A stretch of DNA of 64,000 nt from Coffea arabica. Taxonomy: Eukaryota; Streptophyta; Magnoliopsida; Gentianales; Rubiaceae. Position numbers and translations under genes: made by a program. The DNA lies in the NCBI RefSeq assembly GCF_036785885.1, contig NC_092323.1, positions 1,776,501 through 1,840,500 on the forward strand. The letters run 5' to 3'. Within the stretch, counting starts at the first letter, position 1, and the number at the start of each line of letters is the position of its first letter. The notes under the pieces are model-generated. The model did not search any database, had not been told where the DNA came from, and saw only the letters and a list, made by a program, of their open reading frames with translations. Positions 12,541 through 24,037 of the stretch are shown here, in pieces.

Positions 12541-12807
12541 TTGAGGTGTTACCAAGCTGTCTGTACTTTTATCTCTGTTTCTTTTACGAGCTTTTAACCT
12601 TATGCAGTGATTGTGAATGGAATATGCAAGCAACTCTGTTTAAAGATGTTCCCTGAGATGTCCACTGTTACTCGTGCTATTGAAATTAGTAACATTGTAG
12701 AACCTGTGGAATCCAGGACCAATGAGCCTATTGAATGGGCATGTCTGAAACGGGACCATAAAGTATATGCATTTCTGGCTCAAGGTATTGCCGCCTTCCC
12801 AAGAAAA

Positions 12808-12868
12808 GATTGCTTGTCTGAGGCACTTGGTGCTTCAAGCACTGGCAATTGCTTGTCTGAGGCACTTT
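12808..12868. repeat. Short tandem repeat, period 40
   Basis: A block starting ATTGCTTGTCTGAGGCACTT occurs at 12808..12828 and again at 12848..12868. It lies inside the open stretch at 12607..12909. Confidence 0.75.
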
Positions 12869-13300
12869 ATGATTCTGCTCTGAAGCACAAGATAGAATGT
12901 GTAACATAGTCTCCTCCCGTAAGCTCTGCTGCACAAGGGAGAGTCCAGAGAATTTACTTTGAATAATGGGACAAACATTTAGCTAGGCACCTGCATCATA
13001 TTGACATTTAATTCCTGCATCCGTGGACATAGAAGAACCAAGCAGCTCAACTTTCCAATCCCGCACAAAAAAAATGACAATGGATGGATCACTTTTTCTT
13101 TTATCACAGGAATATCCCATTAGTCTCGCAGCATATATAGAAATGTTTGTCATATGCACTCAGGAGAATACCGCTTCTGCTCTTCAAATATAAAGCACAT
13201 TTAGTAAGATAGGAGAATAGCAAATATGCAGCACTTTCTTGTGCCTTATGAAGTTCATTAAGCAACCTTTTTTTTGGGGTGATTTATGCTTGACAATTTT

Positions 13301-14281
13301 AATTCTTGAAGATTTAATTTCACCTGTGAGGATGAAGTGATGATCGAGATTAGCTGATAGGTGTTTGGTCTAGTTCTTGGTTCACTCATCTTTTCTTGAT
13401 TTTGTAACAAGTTTAATGGTTACATGGATGGAATACAAGGCATCTCCTGCTATGCATTGGTGGTGTGGTGTTGTTGACTTGTTATTTTCATAGCTAATTT
13501 TCGATCGGGTCATGATATTAACCAGAAATTGTAACCAACTCTCCAATTTAAAATAGATAGACGACAAAAGACCAGTGAGATCCTTATTGCGGGGGTATCC
13601 TCTCCAAACCCTGCTTTGGGTTATGTTTATCCGCGTTCCAGGAAGGATCCTCACCGACTCCGCTTCTTCTGTTATCGAATGGATAATTTGGAAACTTTCA
13701 AAACTAAAATCCTACAAGAGAGAGGATTATCGCCTAATCCCAGAACAAACCAGACGATTTCTGGTTTCCTGATCCCATCGTTCTTTAGAAATAGCTCTTT
13801 TAGCTCTGTATAAACGAAATCAAGACCTCGTCCACCCCTACAAATTTAACAGAAGTAATCCAACATATTAACATTAACAGCATCAAATGATTAACAGCAT
13901 CAAAAAATTTAAGAAAACTATATTTTAGTAATTGTTGTCATTGACACTTAATTGAAGTTCATTAAGAATAATTGAAATATGTAAATATCAATACTCTATT
14001 CAAATGTAAATATTCAACCTAAGTAACAAAATAAATGATAGCTAAACAAACGAAATATGCGTTCAATTGATCGTGTTCAAACTACACATTCTGTTAATAG
14101 TTAGTATATATGAAATTGTATTTTCCATTTGTAGAAAATTAATATGCATTTTATATCTACTAACGAATATATTACCTATGTTTTGAACAAATCAAACGAA
14201 AACTTATGGTGTGATATGTATATAGTTGCTCACATTTATACGTATGCCATCATCCTTTCTTTATGCTACAAATTTCTTTTG
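13301..14281. other. Intergenic with an unplaced gene-like fragment at 13566-13830
   Basis: Mostly AT-rich spacer. The block 13566..13830 is richer in G+C and is open in two + frames for about 65 residues each (one reading begins after GYVYPRSRKDPHRLRFFCYR). I could not assign it to a family; an organelle-derived insert or a captured exon are possibilities. Confidence 0.3.
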
Positions 14282-14746
14282 ATTATATTTAGGGGTCGCA
14301 ATTATAAAATGTCGACCTGAAAAAATGATATGAACCTAGCACGAAATTAATTGATTCGGATTGAGGTTTCGCGGGTTTGGGTCAGAATCGAGTCGCATGC
14401 GATGAACCCGAAATGAAAATGGGTCGAATTCGGGTCAAACCATGTGTGATCCGATACGACCCGATCACCTGTTTATGAATGAAATTTTTTTTACCTAACT
14501 AACCTACGTTATTCTTTTTGTTTCAAAGGCATTAATCACTTAATCCTAAATGAATTTATTTAACTTATTTGAAGTTGAAATTATTATATTTGGACAAATA
14601 ATGTATTATATTATTTTTTACTTTTATACTGCTTATATTTATTTTATATTTGGTTTGGAACAAAACACTTTTACGATGTTTTTAATTTATTTTAGATTTG
14701 GTTTGGGATTATTTATTTAAATTTTTATTACTTGATTATGTAATTA

Positions 14747-15694
14747 GGCTCCGTTTGATAACACTGAATTCTGAATTCTGAACTCTGAATTCTGAATACT
14801 GAAATAATTAATTTGTTGAATTTTAAGTACTGAAAAGAGATATATGAATGTCTGAATCTTAACGCTGAATCTATTTATACTGTTTGATAAATATTAATAA
14901 CTTAATGCTTAAGAAGCTAAATTGTACACTTTTGCCCTTCTATCTTTTAATCCAAAAAGGAAATAGAACCTATGATTTAATTAACTTAAAATTGTTAGGT
15001 ATGAAAATGACAATGATTGTGAAGAGCAATGCATACAATGACAACATTTCTTTGCGTGGGAAAAGGGTATGGTTTCATCGTTTTGAAAATGGGAAAACGA
15101 GCTTTTAATACTCCAAAAGCACGTTCAATTACATTTCTCAATCTTGCATGTACTTGGTTAAAGCGTTATTCTTTTGATCTTGGACGAGAAGCATTTCGAA
15201 AATCAGACAACCAATATCTAATATTTCGATATGGTGTCATAAAGCCACGTGTGTGTGGATAAGTTGCATCACATAAATAATATTTATCTGCACAAAAAAA
15301 AAATATATCAAAATATAAATGTTTGTGGATGAAAATTACTGCAAAAAAATACTATTGTTAAAAAAAAATTTTGAATAGAGAATATCAGGTTGTTTTGTTT
15401 AATTAGATAAGGATTTTAAATAGGAAATATTAGGTTGTTTAATTAGATAAGGATTTTGAATGTAATTAACAAACAGGGATATATTTGGTAGATAAGATAA
15501 AGTAGTTGAAGTAAATCTCTTGATTCTTATCAAATTAAGCATTCAACTACGATTCTTGTGCTGAAAAAAATACATACAAATTCAGTACCACTTAATAAGT
15601 TCAGCAGGTGAATTTTTATTTATCAAACACCCATAACATCTGAATGTCTGAATGAATTCAGTTTCAACACTTTTTTATGTTATCAAACAGGCAC
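14747..15694. mobile_element. PIF/Harbinger element nested in the hAT element
   Basis: Inverted ends GGCTCCGTTTGATAAC and GTGCCTGTTTGATAAC are flanked by TTA target duplications (14744..14746 and 15695..15697). The element keeps the 3' end of a Harbinger transposase on the minus strand. At 948 bp it is an internally deleted, non-autonomous copy. It must have inserted after the surrounding hAT element. Confidence 0.85.
14995..15287 (-). pseudogene. PIF/Harbinger transposase, C-terminal remnant (DDE_Tnp_4)
   Basis: Minus-strand reading from a TTTGTGCAG acceptor-like site at 15288 gives DKYYLCDATYPHTRGFMTPY, the block holding the second catalytic Asp (YYLVDSGYP in intact relatives). It continues through RNIRYWLSDF to RLRNVIERAFGVLKARFPIF and a CIALHNH ending, all conserved Harbinger features. 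An in-frame TAA replaces a codon where relatives read KEELFN, so the copy is dead; the upstream exons with the first Asp are missing. It ends at TAA 14997..14995. Confidence 0.85.
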
Positions 15695-15929
15695 TTAGTC
15701 TTGTGTGAATTACAAATTACAGTGGTAAATTAATAAATTAAAATTAAGTTTTGGGTCATTCAGGTCGTCCCGCCAACCTGACAACCTGGAATTTTCAGAT
15801 TCGGGTCGGATATCCTGGCCCGTTTCGGGTTGGGGGGTCAAGTTCGGGTCAGCCAGTTATCTATTATACCTGGGTCTCAACTCGACCCGTCACTCCGATT
15901 TGGACCCGATTGCCACCCCTAATTATATT

Positions 15930-18480
15930 GTCAAAAAAATAACATATTTTACAAATTATTCCAATTTATTTATAAAATGTTACTAATTTCATTAGAAATT
16001 ATGAAATGTAATCATGGTTTATTAATTTTTTACTAAATATAAATACAACTTATATCAGGTAAAAATATTTGACTTTGTTTTACTTTGATCACAAAAACTT
16101 GTGGTAGAAATAACGAAATAGTGACAAGGGTGCAAATTTCAAATCAACAACCAACGTACACTTAATTACGCTAATTTTTTAGTTGATCAAACTAATATAT
16201 GCCATAAAGTAACTAGATTTTAGCATTTATAAATTGGCCATTTTAGCAGTTTATATACCATTCACCTATAAAAAATATGATTATTATAAAATGACATTTT
16301 ATAATAATTTACATACTATTTGCCAATTAAAAGTAAGTTTGATAAAAAAAATATATATGCATATAAATCCATATTGTAAATGATACAAAATATATTTGAA
16401 TTTCACGAAACTTAATCTATGGGTAAATTTACTATAGTTTCCAAAGATTATGCCACATTAGTACAAATTTAACTTTTATGCTTGTGACCTAGAAAATAAA
16501 TTTATTAGAACACATAACCTTTGTAAATGATACATACATTTATTAAAATGCTTAAAACACATAACATTGATGAATGATACATACAACCATATATTATACA
16601 TTTACGTTACCAACAATTACTAACTATAATATTAAGTTTCAATCCTTAACAAAAAAATCTTAGCATTATTTTAAATAAACTTTCTAATACTTGTTTCATA
16701 TAAGTTTTTTTAAGTAAAATATTAAATTTATGCCACAAACTAGTAAGTCTTGATGATTAACCAAATTTACTATTCTATCAACAGGATTTACTATTAATCC
16801 GTGAAAACTTACTATTACTTGAACTAAACTTACTCTCCAAAAAGAAAGTTTCGAATAAAGGCAGTAATTTATTTTTTTTTTTAAAAGTAACTTTCAATTT
16901 TATTTCATTTTACTTTTTAAGACATAAATAGGATAACAAATTTCGTTACCATTTTCGATTTATTTTTTATTTGCTTTTAGCGACCATTTGATTATTTGAT
17001 CGGTCTATCCACCTAAATAGGATAACACTTAAAAATAAGAAAGTAAGTTTTCTATCTAAAATAATATGTTAACAGTAAAAAATTAGTAACTTTTATACTT
17101 CAAAAGGTAAGTTGGAATAAATATTAAACTTACTTTTTAAATAGATAAATTACTACTTTATTTCCCAAACTTACTTTTTAGAGAGTAAGCTTAATTCAAG
17201 TAATAGTAAGTTTTTATACATAAATATTAACTCTTGATAAAGTAATAGTAAGATGATAAAGTTTTAATAAATTTACATCTGAGACACAAGAAATAATAAG
17301 AGTTAAGGCCTAAACAAAATGAGAAATAATATAATAATAAAAATGACAAAATTAGTATAACAATTAATATAAGAAAATCAGTATGATCTTGATTTTTTTC
17401 CTTGGGAGATTGTTCATAAGAATAGGATCCAATAATTATAAATGAAAATCACATGCATGTATAATCTATTGTATAATTTAAATTATATTTAGTTCACCTA
17501 TAAAATGGTTCTAAAATAATTAGTACACTATGATAAATGTTATTTTAACAACAAAATTTTTTTTTTACTAAAAGTCGGAAATATCCATGACATATGTATG
17601 AGGGATATTTTACCATTTTTGTATCTCACATCCAATCATTAAAGTTAATTTGAGAAAAACTGTTTTTGACAATCGAATTATTTTGAATTTAACCAACAAG
17701 TTGAGATTTTTTAAACAATAAAAGTGAAATATTTTGGGAACTTAGTTGTTTATTTTCCCGTAATAAAAAATTTAAAATATGACAAATTATTCTTACATAT
17801 TTTATAAGGTCATATGCAAAAAAAAAAGTTTTCATAGTATATTTAAAATGCTTCGAACATATAACATTTATAAATGATACGTACAATTGTAAGTTTCTTT
17901 AAGTAAAATAGTAAATTTATGCCACAAACTATTAAGTTTTGATGATTAACCAAATTTACTAATCTATCAACAATATTTACTATTAATCTATAAAAACTTA
18001 CTATTACTTGAACTAAACTTACCCTCCAAAAACTAAGTTTCAGATATAGAGTAATATTTTACTTCATAAAAAACAAAGTTAGTTCCATATTTATTCAAGT
18101 TTACTTTTTGAGACATAAAAGTTACTAATATATCGAGTTAACTTACTATTCTTTATGGAAAACTTACTAACCACCATTTTAGGTACTATTTCATTTAGAT
18201 GACCAGTACAACAGGTCATCAAATGGTCGCTAAAAGTATTTTTACCTGTTATATCAGGTAAAAATAGTTTCGTTACCATAACTATCGTTACTTCAGACTT
18301 TTCCATTGAGATGATTTCAGATAAAATAATTTGTTTCATAAATTTTAATTATTTTTTTATTTTTTCAATCATTTTTTTATTTTTTCAATCATTTTTTTAT
18401 CTCACATATATTATATCATAAAGAGTATTATAGTAATTATCTCAAATAAATCATTCAAATAAACTCTTATCCAAACAAAC
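15930..18480. repeat. AT-rich repeat zone with direct and inverted copies
   Basis: No gene. An approximately 85-base block at 16758..16842 (CCAAATTTACTATTCTATCA..) recurs in direct orientation at 17945..18030 and in inverted orientation around 17105..17235. GTTACCAT motifs near 16950 and 18273 and paired TATCAGGTAAAAAT motifs near 16055 and 18253 suggest several copies or one rearranged copy of an AT-rich element family also seen at 8820-9170. Three tandem TTTTTTATTTTTTCAATCA units lie near 18350-18405. Confidence 0.6.
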
Positions 18481-19424
18481 TGAGTTGTTTTAGTATAATT
18501 GAGGAGTTTCAAATTCAAATCTCTCGCTTATATTCCCCACCTTTATATCATTCAATTCATTTTTTTCCCTATGTCCACTGTAGTACCTAGGATTATCTTC
18601 CCGAGATGATCATCCTTCCCGGACACTTTTCGATTTGAGAAGTTACCTTGTAGCTTAGAGATCCTGTAAACGGAGTATATTTGTGATAAGATGTGATTGA
18701 CATGACATCATTCAAACTTTTACAGACCTATGCTTTTGCAACAACAAACCTATAAACGACTTACTGCCGCATCCTGTCTTATCAATGCGGTTTGAACGCC
18801 AAGAACAATTTTTAGGTTCTATTGTAAATACCCCATTTCTTGAACTCTAGAGGTAACTAACTGCTTCTTAGCTCTCGTACTCAAAAATTCACTCCTGAAT
18901 TGTCAATTCTTTCTAACTTAAGCATTGGAGTTAAATTGGAGGAATAGCCCTGCCTTTGCTTCTGATCTCGTACTAGAAACCAGAATTAGAGTTTGCCGAT
19001 TTCCATTTTTCTCCAGAGCTTTGATCGTGACTCTATGTCCACCAATAGTTCATCAAACACACACACAACAATTTTTATTTATTTATTTGTATTTCTGATA
19101 AGTGGAAAATTTTGACTTCAGAATCTTCTACTTATACAAAATAATCAACCAAAATATTGCAAAGAAGTTTTATTCAAGCGTATGCACTGCAAATTTAAAT
19201 TCAAAAGAATTTGAAGAATATAAGTAAAAATGATAAATGGTAACGCTTGTGCCTATTAACAAAGGTTCAAACTCCAAACAGTTAGAAGGTTAGGGGTCAA
19301 GTCTTAGTGAATTTTTTTGCCTCACATTATTTGTAATGCGTATATTTGTAGTACTATTTATTTTTTTGTATATTGATTGTATTATTTCCACCATTGTGAA
19401 GAAGATACCGTGCAATATTATCAA
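18481..19424. other. Intergenic, nothing recognised
   Basis: Low-complexity spacer without coding signal; tRNA-like TTCAAATC/TTCAAACTCC strings near 18515 and 19266 did not extend to an RNA fold. Confidence 0.5.
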
Positions 19425-19699
19425 GGAGTTAGCTGGGAAATTCGCTTTTTCGATTCTAAACTTTTACACTAAAATCAATTTTGTCCTTCATAAATTTTTT
19501 TAATCAATTCAATCCTCAAACTATTTTTTCAATTCCAATACATAACTCTTTGTGACGGCACCACCACATTTAACATCTTTCCCGCAGCCATCCCGGGTAA
19601 AATTGTCATGTTAGATCACGTTCCTGCGCATGGTACATCAAAGGATCATTAAGTTGCAGCAAGAACAGCCGCAACAACACTCCCGATCACCACCCGCCT

Positions 19700-20240
19700 C
19701 CTAGACCCCTTGAGCAATAATGCTTCATGAAGAAGCGCTGAGCTTCCCCGGATCGAGCTGACCTGATGAACTCGGCGTGCTGATGGGAAGAGCGTGTTCC
19801 AACCCTGCAAGACAAACGAAAATGGGATCTTTAGGGTGACTGACAGGGGAGTCCCGAGGTGGTCCCCGAGGACACTTCGACGGTCAAATTAGTTTTCCGA
19901 TTAATGGAATTCACTAGGAGTAAAATTGTTGGGAGTGCTTTGGTAATAGTGAGCGTACCTTGTGCAGTCGGTGTGCGTTACCATTTATACCTGCTTGTGA
20001 GTCCGACCTCCGTATGTTTCGGGATCTACCCAGAATAGTCTCAATCCCGCGCTGAGGGAGATCCCCCCCGTTCTCTGCGGGATCGTTCTCTGGAGCCCTT
20101 CGAAACCCTAGCGGCGGTGTGCCCCAGGATGGTTCCCATGGGCCTGAGGTCCGACCCAGCTCGGGCCTTCCTGGGCTGCCACGTGTCTCGGCCCAGGACG
20201 GGGCCTCTGCACCTCAGCAAATACACAAAACAAGCCGGTG
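19700..20240. mobile_element. LTR-retrotransposon fragment (fossil), approximate bounds
   Basis: GC-rich block standing out from its AT-rich surroundings; its style (GGTGGTCCCCGAGGACA, CCACGTGTCTCGGCCC) resembles LTR sequences of plant retroelements. No clear paired LTR, primer site or coding region is present, so it is a broken fragment or solo LTR. Family not assigned. Confidence 0.35.
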
Positions 20241-20528
20241 CCATTTACACCTCATGCATCTGAAAATAGATGCTAGAGTTAGATCTCGCGCACTTATCCA
20301 TCAATCTTCACGGAATCCCTTATCAATTCTCAGGAAAGATGGCCTTTTTAGAACCATTTATCTAAGAGAAAATAACATATATGTTAGATGAACGAAAAAT
20401 GTCCCCCTTCCCTGCCCCAATTCCCCACTCATTCTCTCGTCAGAATTCATCGATCACTAAGAGAGTAACATACATAGGAACCCAGCTCCTCTTCCTAATC
20501 AATAGCGGACATTCGTCAGTAGCAGCAG

Positions 20529-20693
20529 TCGCGATCCCACCGGGTGGTCAATGCAGCCACAGCCGTGAATGCTGATGGGTCTCTCTTGGTGCAGTCCGAC
20601 TTGACCCTGGCCGGGATTGTGATTTCTCTGACTTTGGCTACGCTTTTGTTGGTGATCTTCAACCCGGTAGTGGTTCCCGCAGCACATTACTAG
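20529..20693 (+). other. Open fragment with one hydrophobic segment, possible captured exon
   Basis: A 54-residue reading ends at TAG 20691..20693 and starts after a CAG that looks like a splice acceptor. It contains [18 protein letters not shown], a plausible membrane span, and the tail [10 protein letters not shown]. Its G+C content is higher than the surroundings. It lies inside the 4 kb Mutator-like element, so it could be a host gene piece carried by that element. I do not recognise a family. Confidence 0.3.
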
Positions 20694-21108
20694 ATCATAG
20701 CAGCACCGGATCCAGTAAATAATTAAGTCATCATGTATAATGAGTTATCTTCGTTAGTTTACAATATATTTTCTTGTCAGCTGCACATTACTGGTCAAGT
20801 AGCTAGTTTTTTATAGTAATATCCTCTTGGTGCTCCAGTAATATTGGTCATGTTCTTGCCCTTTCGTTGATTTCTTGGAATCTGTACTGTGGAATTATGC
20901 ATATAAAATCTAGAAGAAACTTGTAACAAACTTGTGTATTTCAACTGTTAAATTTACTTATACATAAATGTACTAATTGACTATTCCACAGTCAGGAAGT
21001 GTAGGAAAGATGAATAAACAAAAGGATTACGGAGATTCAGAGGAAATGATAGTGGTGGTTTGCGGTGGTTTTTGGAATGAGGTGACTTAGATCTATTCAT
21101 TTTGGTTT

Positions 21109-22475
21109 GGGATAATTTCAGAAACCTCTCCTGAGGTTTCCAACAATTTCATTGACCTCCCTAAGGTTTTGAAAATGACATAAACCTCCCATAAACTTAT
21201 AGTTGTAGTAACATGATCAGCCCATGTCAGAAAAATGAGCATTAAAAAAATATTTTGAGGAGTGAGATGATATTTGTGTTCCACATATGCCCTTTTTGCT
21301 TATCCTCAACTTGTATTAGTAAATAATGAAAACTATTAAAAGACATACATAATTAGTAAATTCTAGCAGGTGTAATAGCAATTACGAAAAGTGCAGTAAC
21401 AACAACTTGAAGCTTCAGTTTGCACAAATGGCTAGTGCAATGGCCATATCTTAAGTTTCTTTCAAACGCATATAAACGGCTCAAGCAACTCAAGAAATAA
21501 TTTATTTTTAGTGTGATTATCTAATTTTGAGGTAATAAAAAGTGGCAAGGCTAGAACAACTAAAGACCATAGTTAATATGATACTCATCATAAATGTCAC
21601 ACTAGGTGTTGCATCTATATTCATCCAAAATATAAAATCAATTGGATAAACTCTCGTAACAAATGTAAAAGTGCCATGACATTGTACCAACCATTTTAAG
21701 TATTTTCTGGTTATATAAGAAGCAAACCAGTAGTACTTGTCAGTTGGATTGTATTTGGAAGAAATGTATGACTGTTGTTTGATGACTACTACTGTAACTT
21801 TACTAAGAGATAATAAGCAACAACTTATTAGTTGAACTAGTTAGTAAGGCAAACATAAGTCACTTGACATTAGTTCAAAATTGCTATAATTGTAGCAGTT
21901 GTAGTACTACATAACTATCGATGCAATCCAAGATAGTTTCAAACACCATCTGCCCCAAATGAATGAGCTAGATGGTGAGGATTGCAAAGCCAAATTTCAT
22001 GATAATTGATTGTTTGTCACTAATGCCAACCATATACAAATGCATGAGTGGATATCATGTAAATAATCTTAATGCAAATAAGCAGATTTTAACTTGATGA
22101 GAGCCATGTTTTTCTCCTTCTTTTCCCTCTTTCCATATTCTCCAAGTCTTCGGATAATATTGTCATTGTGTTGCTCTCTGAAGTCATGTCCAATCACAAA
22201 AAATGACTCCATATTGGTGCATCAATTAGTGATATTTCTTAAGTGTAGTTACATTGGCTTATTAGAGATAGAACTACAATTAATATCATTTAATAAGTTC
22301 ATTTATTAAATGACCTAATTATATTTTTCCAGAAATTCGTTTCTCATCACCCTTTTATGCATAAGGGCAAAGTAGTAAATTCATTCCAGGTTACATTAGC
22401 AATGGGCCCCAAAATCAGTTGAGGGGAAGTTAGTGTTATTTTCGAAACCTCAAGGGAGATCAATGAAATTATCCC
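21109..22475. mobile_element. Mutator-like non-autonomous element, family GGGATAATT, copy 1
   Basis: Inverted ends GGGATAATTTCAGAAACCTC / GGGATAATTTCATTGATCTC with the shared GACCTCCC/GAGGTTTC motifs, flanked by a perfect 9-bp target duplication TTTTGGTTT (21100..21108 and 22476..22484). No transposase; 1,367 bp. It sits within the larger element at 19434..23400, so it is the younger insertion. Confidence 0.85.
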
Positions 22476-23409
22476 TTTTGGTTTTGGGTAGAAGTGTAAA
22501 GGCAATTCATGGCTGCAGAAGGAGTGGTGGCAGGAAATGGGGCAGGGACGGTCATCAGAATGACCATCATTGAGCAGTTAATGGCCATGATTTGGCCAAA
22601 AAATTTTGTGCGGTCCAAATAACAAATTGTACATAGATTTTCACACCGTGTGTGGGGCCCGCAAAATTTTGTACTAAAGTTATACGTTGTGCAAACAAAA
22701 TGACGCCGTGTGTAACCAAAGTTACGCGCCGTTGAAAATGGCCAAATTAGCATTAGCGTCACAGGTGTGGAGAACTGGAGATGTAATCATTTAATCTGAG
22801 GGGACAATATCATATTTTTCTGACATGACAAATTTACCCCTAGATGGCTGTGGAAAAAATGTTTGGAGTTGCGATAATTTATTAAAAAGTACTTTTCTAG
22901 CAGAATTTTTAATAAAAGTATTTATTAACTGTTTAAATACTTTTAAATATATTGTTTAAAGACATAATTCAATAAATACTTATTGTATTGAGTAATGTGT
23001 AATTTGAAAATTTTTAAAAGTGTTTATCTTTTATTTGTTTCATAATATAGGATAAAATGATTAAATTTGATGTTTTATTTTTTAAATCACAAAAGTTGCT
23101 CCAAAAGCACTAAATTTGAGCTTTTGTCAATAGTGTTTTTAATACTAAAATTTCTATTCATGATTTTATGAGATTATGTTTACTAAACACTTGAAAACTA
23201 CTTTTAATACCTAAAAGTGTATTTTTATCAAAAGCAATGCAATTCCAACCGGGACCTTAATATGGGGGTAAAGCCATAAAAGTCTTAACTTTGGAATGAA
23301 AAAATAGTTTGAGGACTGAATTGGTTAAAAGGGAAAAAAATCACGAAGGATGAAATTGATTGTAGTGTAAAATTGAAGGAGCGGAATGGCGAAATTTTTT
23401 GGAGTTAAC

Positions 23410-24028
23410 TAACATGTGTCCAATAGACACTCCCTTTATCTATAAATTTTTTAGAAAAGTAAAGCTCTATTTTGGAAATGAAACTTAATGCAAGGAACAA
23501 TAAATGTAGACCTATTAATTTTGGTGCACTAATTTACGAGTACTAAATATGAACTTTTTTTTTTCCACTAAAGCGGGAAGAAGAAGAAAAGGAACTTGTT
23601 CTCCAAGTTCAGACGACAGCGAGGCAGCTCGTTGACACGCAACATGACATGCGTATCTAATCTATCCAAGGCCAATTCCATGATGGATCCATCCCATTTT
23701 CCAAGTGCACAATGATGTTGACAGCTGTGATATGCAAGCCCTAAACGTGGACATTCTCAAACAACACATGGCTGGGTTCCCTAATGACGACGGAAATGCA
23801 TCAAATCTTTTTTTTTTCTTTTCCCCTTTTATAAATAAATTCCGCGAATGTAACCTCGTTTCGTTTCAGCCGTACGATCACCCATTCATGACGCGGAAGA
23901 GGAACTCTTCAAGGAACCAATCAGCGGCCGGTAAAAAAAGGGGGAAAAAAGAAGAAGAAGAAGATATTTTTACATCTGCGTCGGCATCTGCATCGTAATC
24001 CAAATTTCCAATTTCCATTCGGCGATGT
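23410..24028. other. Intergenic, nothing recognised
   Basis: Short frames only; the longest (to 23998) ends in a GAA-rich low-complexity tract and has no ATG-initiated conserved sequence. Confidence 0.5.
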
Positions 24029-24037
24029 TAGTTATAA

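Larger units (their letters stand above)
9184..13300 (+). other. Unrecognised, possibly transcribed locus (non-coding-like)
   Basis: About 4 kb of moderately AT-rich, mostly non-transposon sequence with pyrimidine-rich stretches and splice-like sites (for example acceptors CTGCAG near 12050, TTTCAG near 12333 and TGCAG near 12607). The longest open stretch, 12607..12909, encodes a 100-residue peptide I do not recognise, lying partly in a small internal repeat. No conserved domain is visible in any frame. A long non-coding RNA, a fast-evolving gene or decayed gene remains are all possible. Confidence 0.3.
14290..15921. mobile_element. hAT-superfamily DNA transposon, non-autonomous, with nested insertion
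   Basis: Ends TAGGGGTCGCAAT and, inverted, TAGGGGTGGCAAT are flanked by the perfect 8-bp target duplication ATTATATT (14282..14289 and 15922..15929), the hallmark of hAT. Subterminal regions are full of GGGTC/GACCC motifs, typical of this plant hAT group. The hAT part is about 680 bp without a transposase; a PIF/Harbinger element sits inside at 14747..15694. Confidence 0.85.
19434..23400. mobile_element. Large Mutator-like element (about 4 kb) with nested insertions
   Basis: Inverted ends of at least 120 bases match between about 19434-19555 and 23275-23400 (for example TTTTACACTAAAATCAATTT near 19470 against the inverse of a block near 23360). They are flanked by 9-bp repeats GGAGTTAGC (19425..19433) and GGAGTTAAC (23401..23409), one mismatch, as expected for MULEs. 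No transposase was seen. The interior contains a GC-rich LTR-like fragment, a small open fragment at 20529..20693, and a second MULE-type element at 21109..22475. Confidence 0.7.

Noticed and set aside
12607-12909. 100-codon plus-strand open stretch as a protein gene
   Set aside because: Partly made of a 40-base tandem repeat, no conserved sequence and no supporting exon with a clear start; kept only as part of an unrecognised locus.
18490-19290. tRNA or SINE candidates from TTCAAATC and TTCAAACTCC strings
   Set aside because: No matching A box, stem pairing or target duplication could be found.
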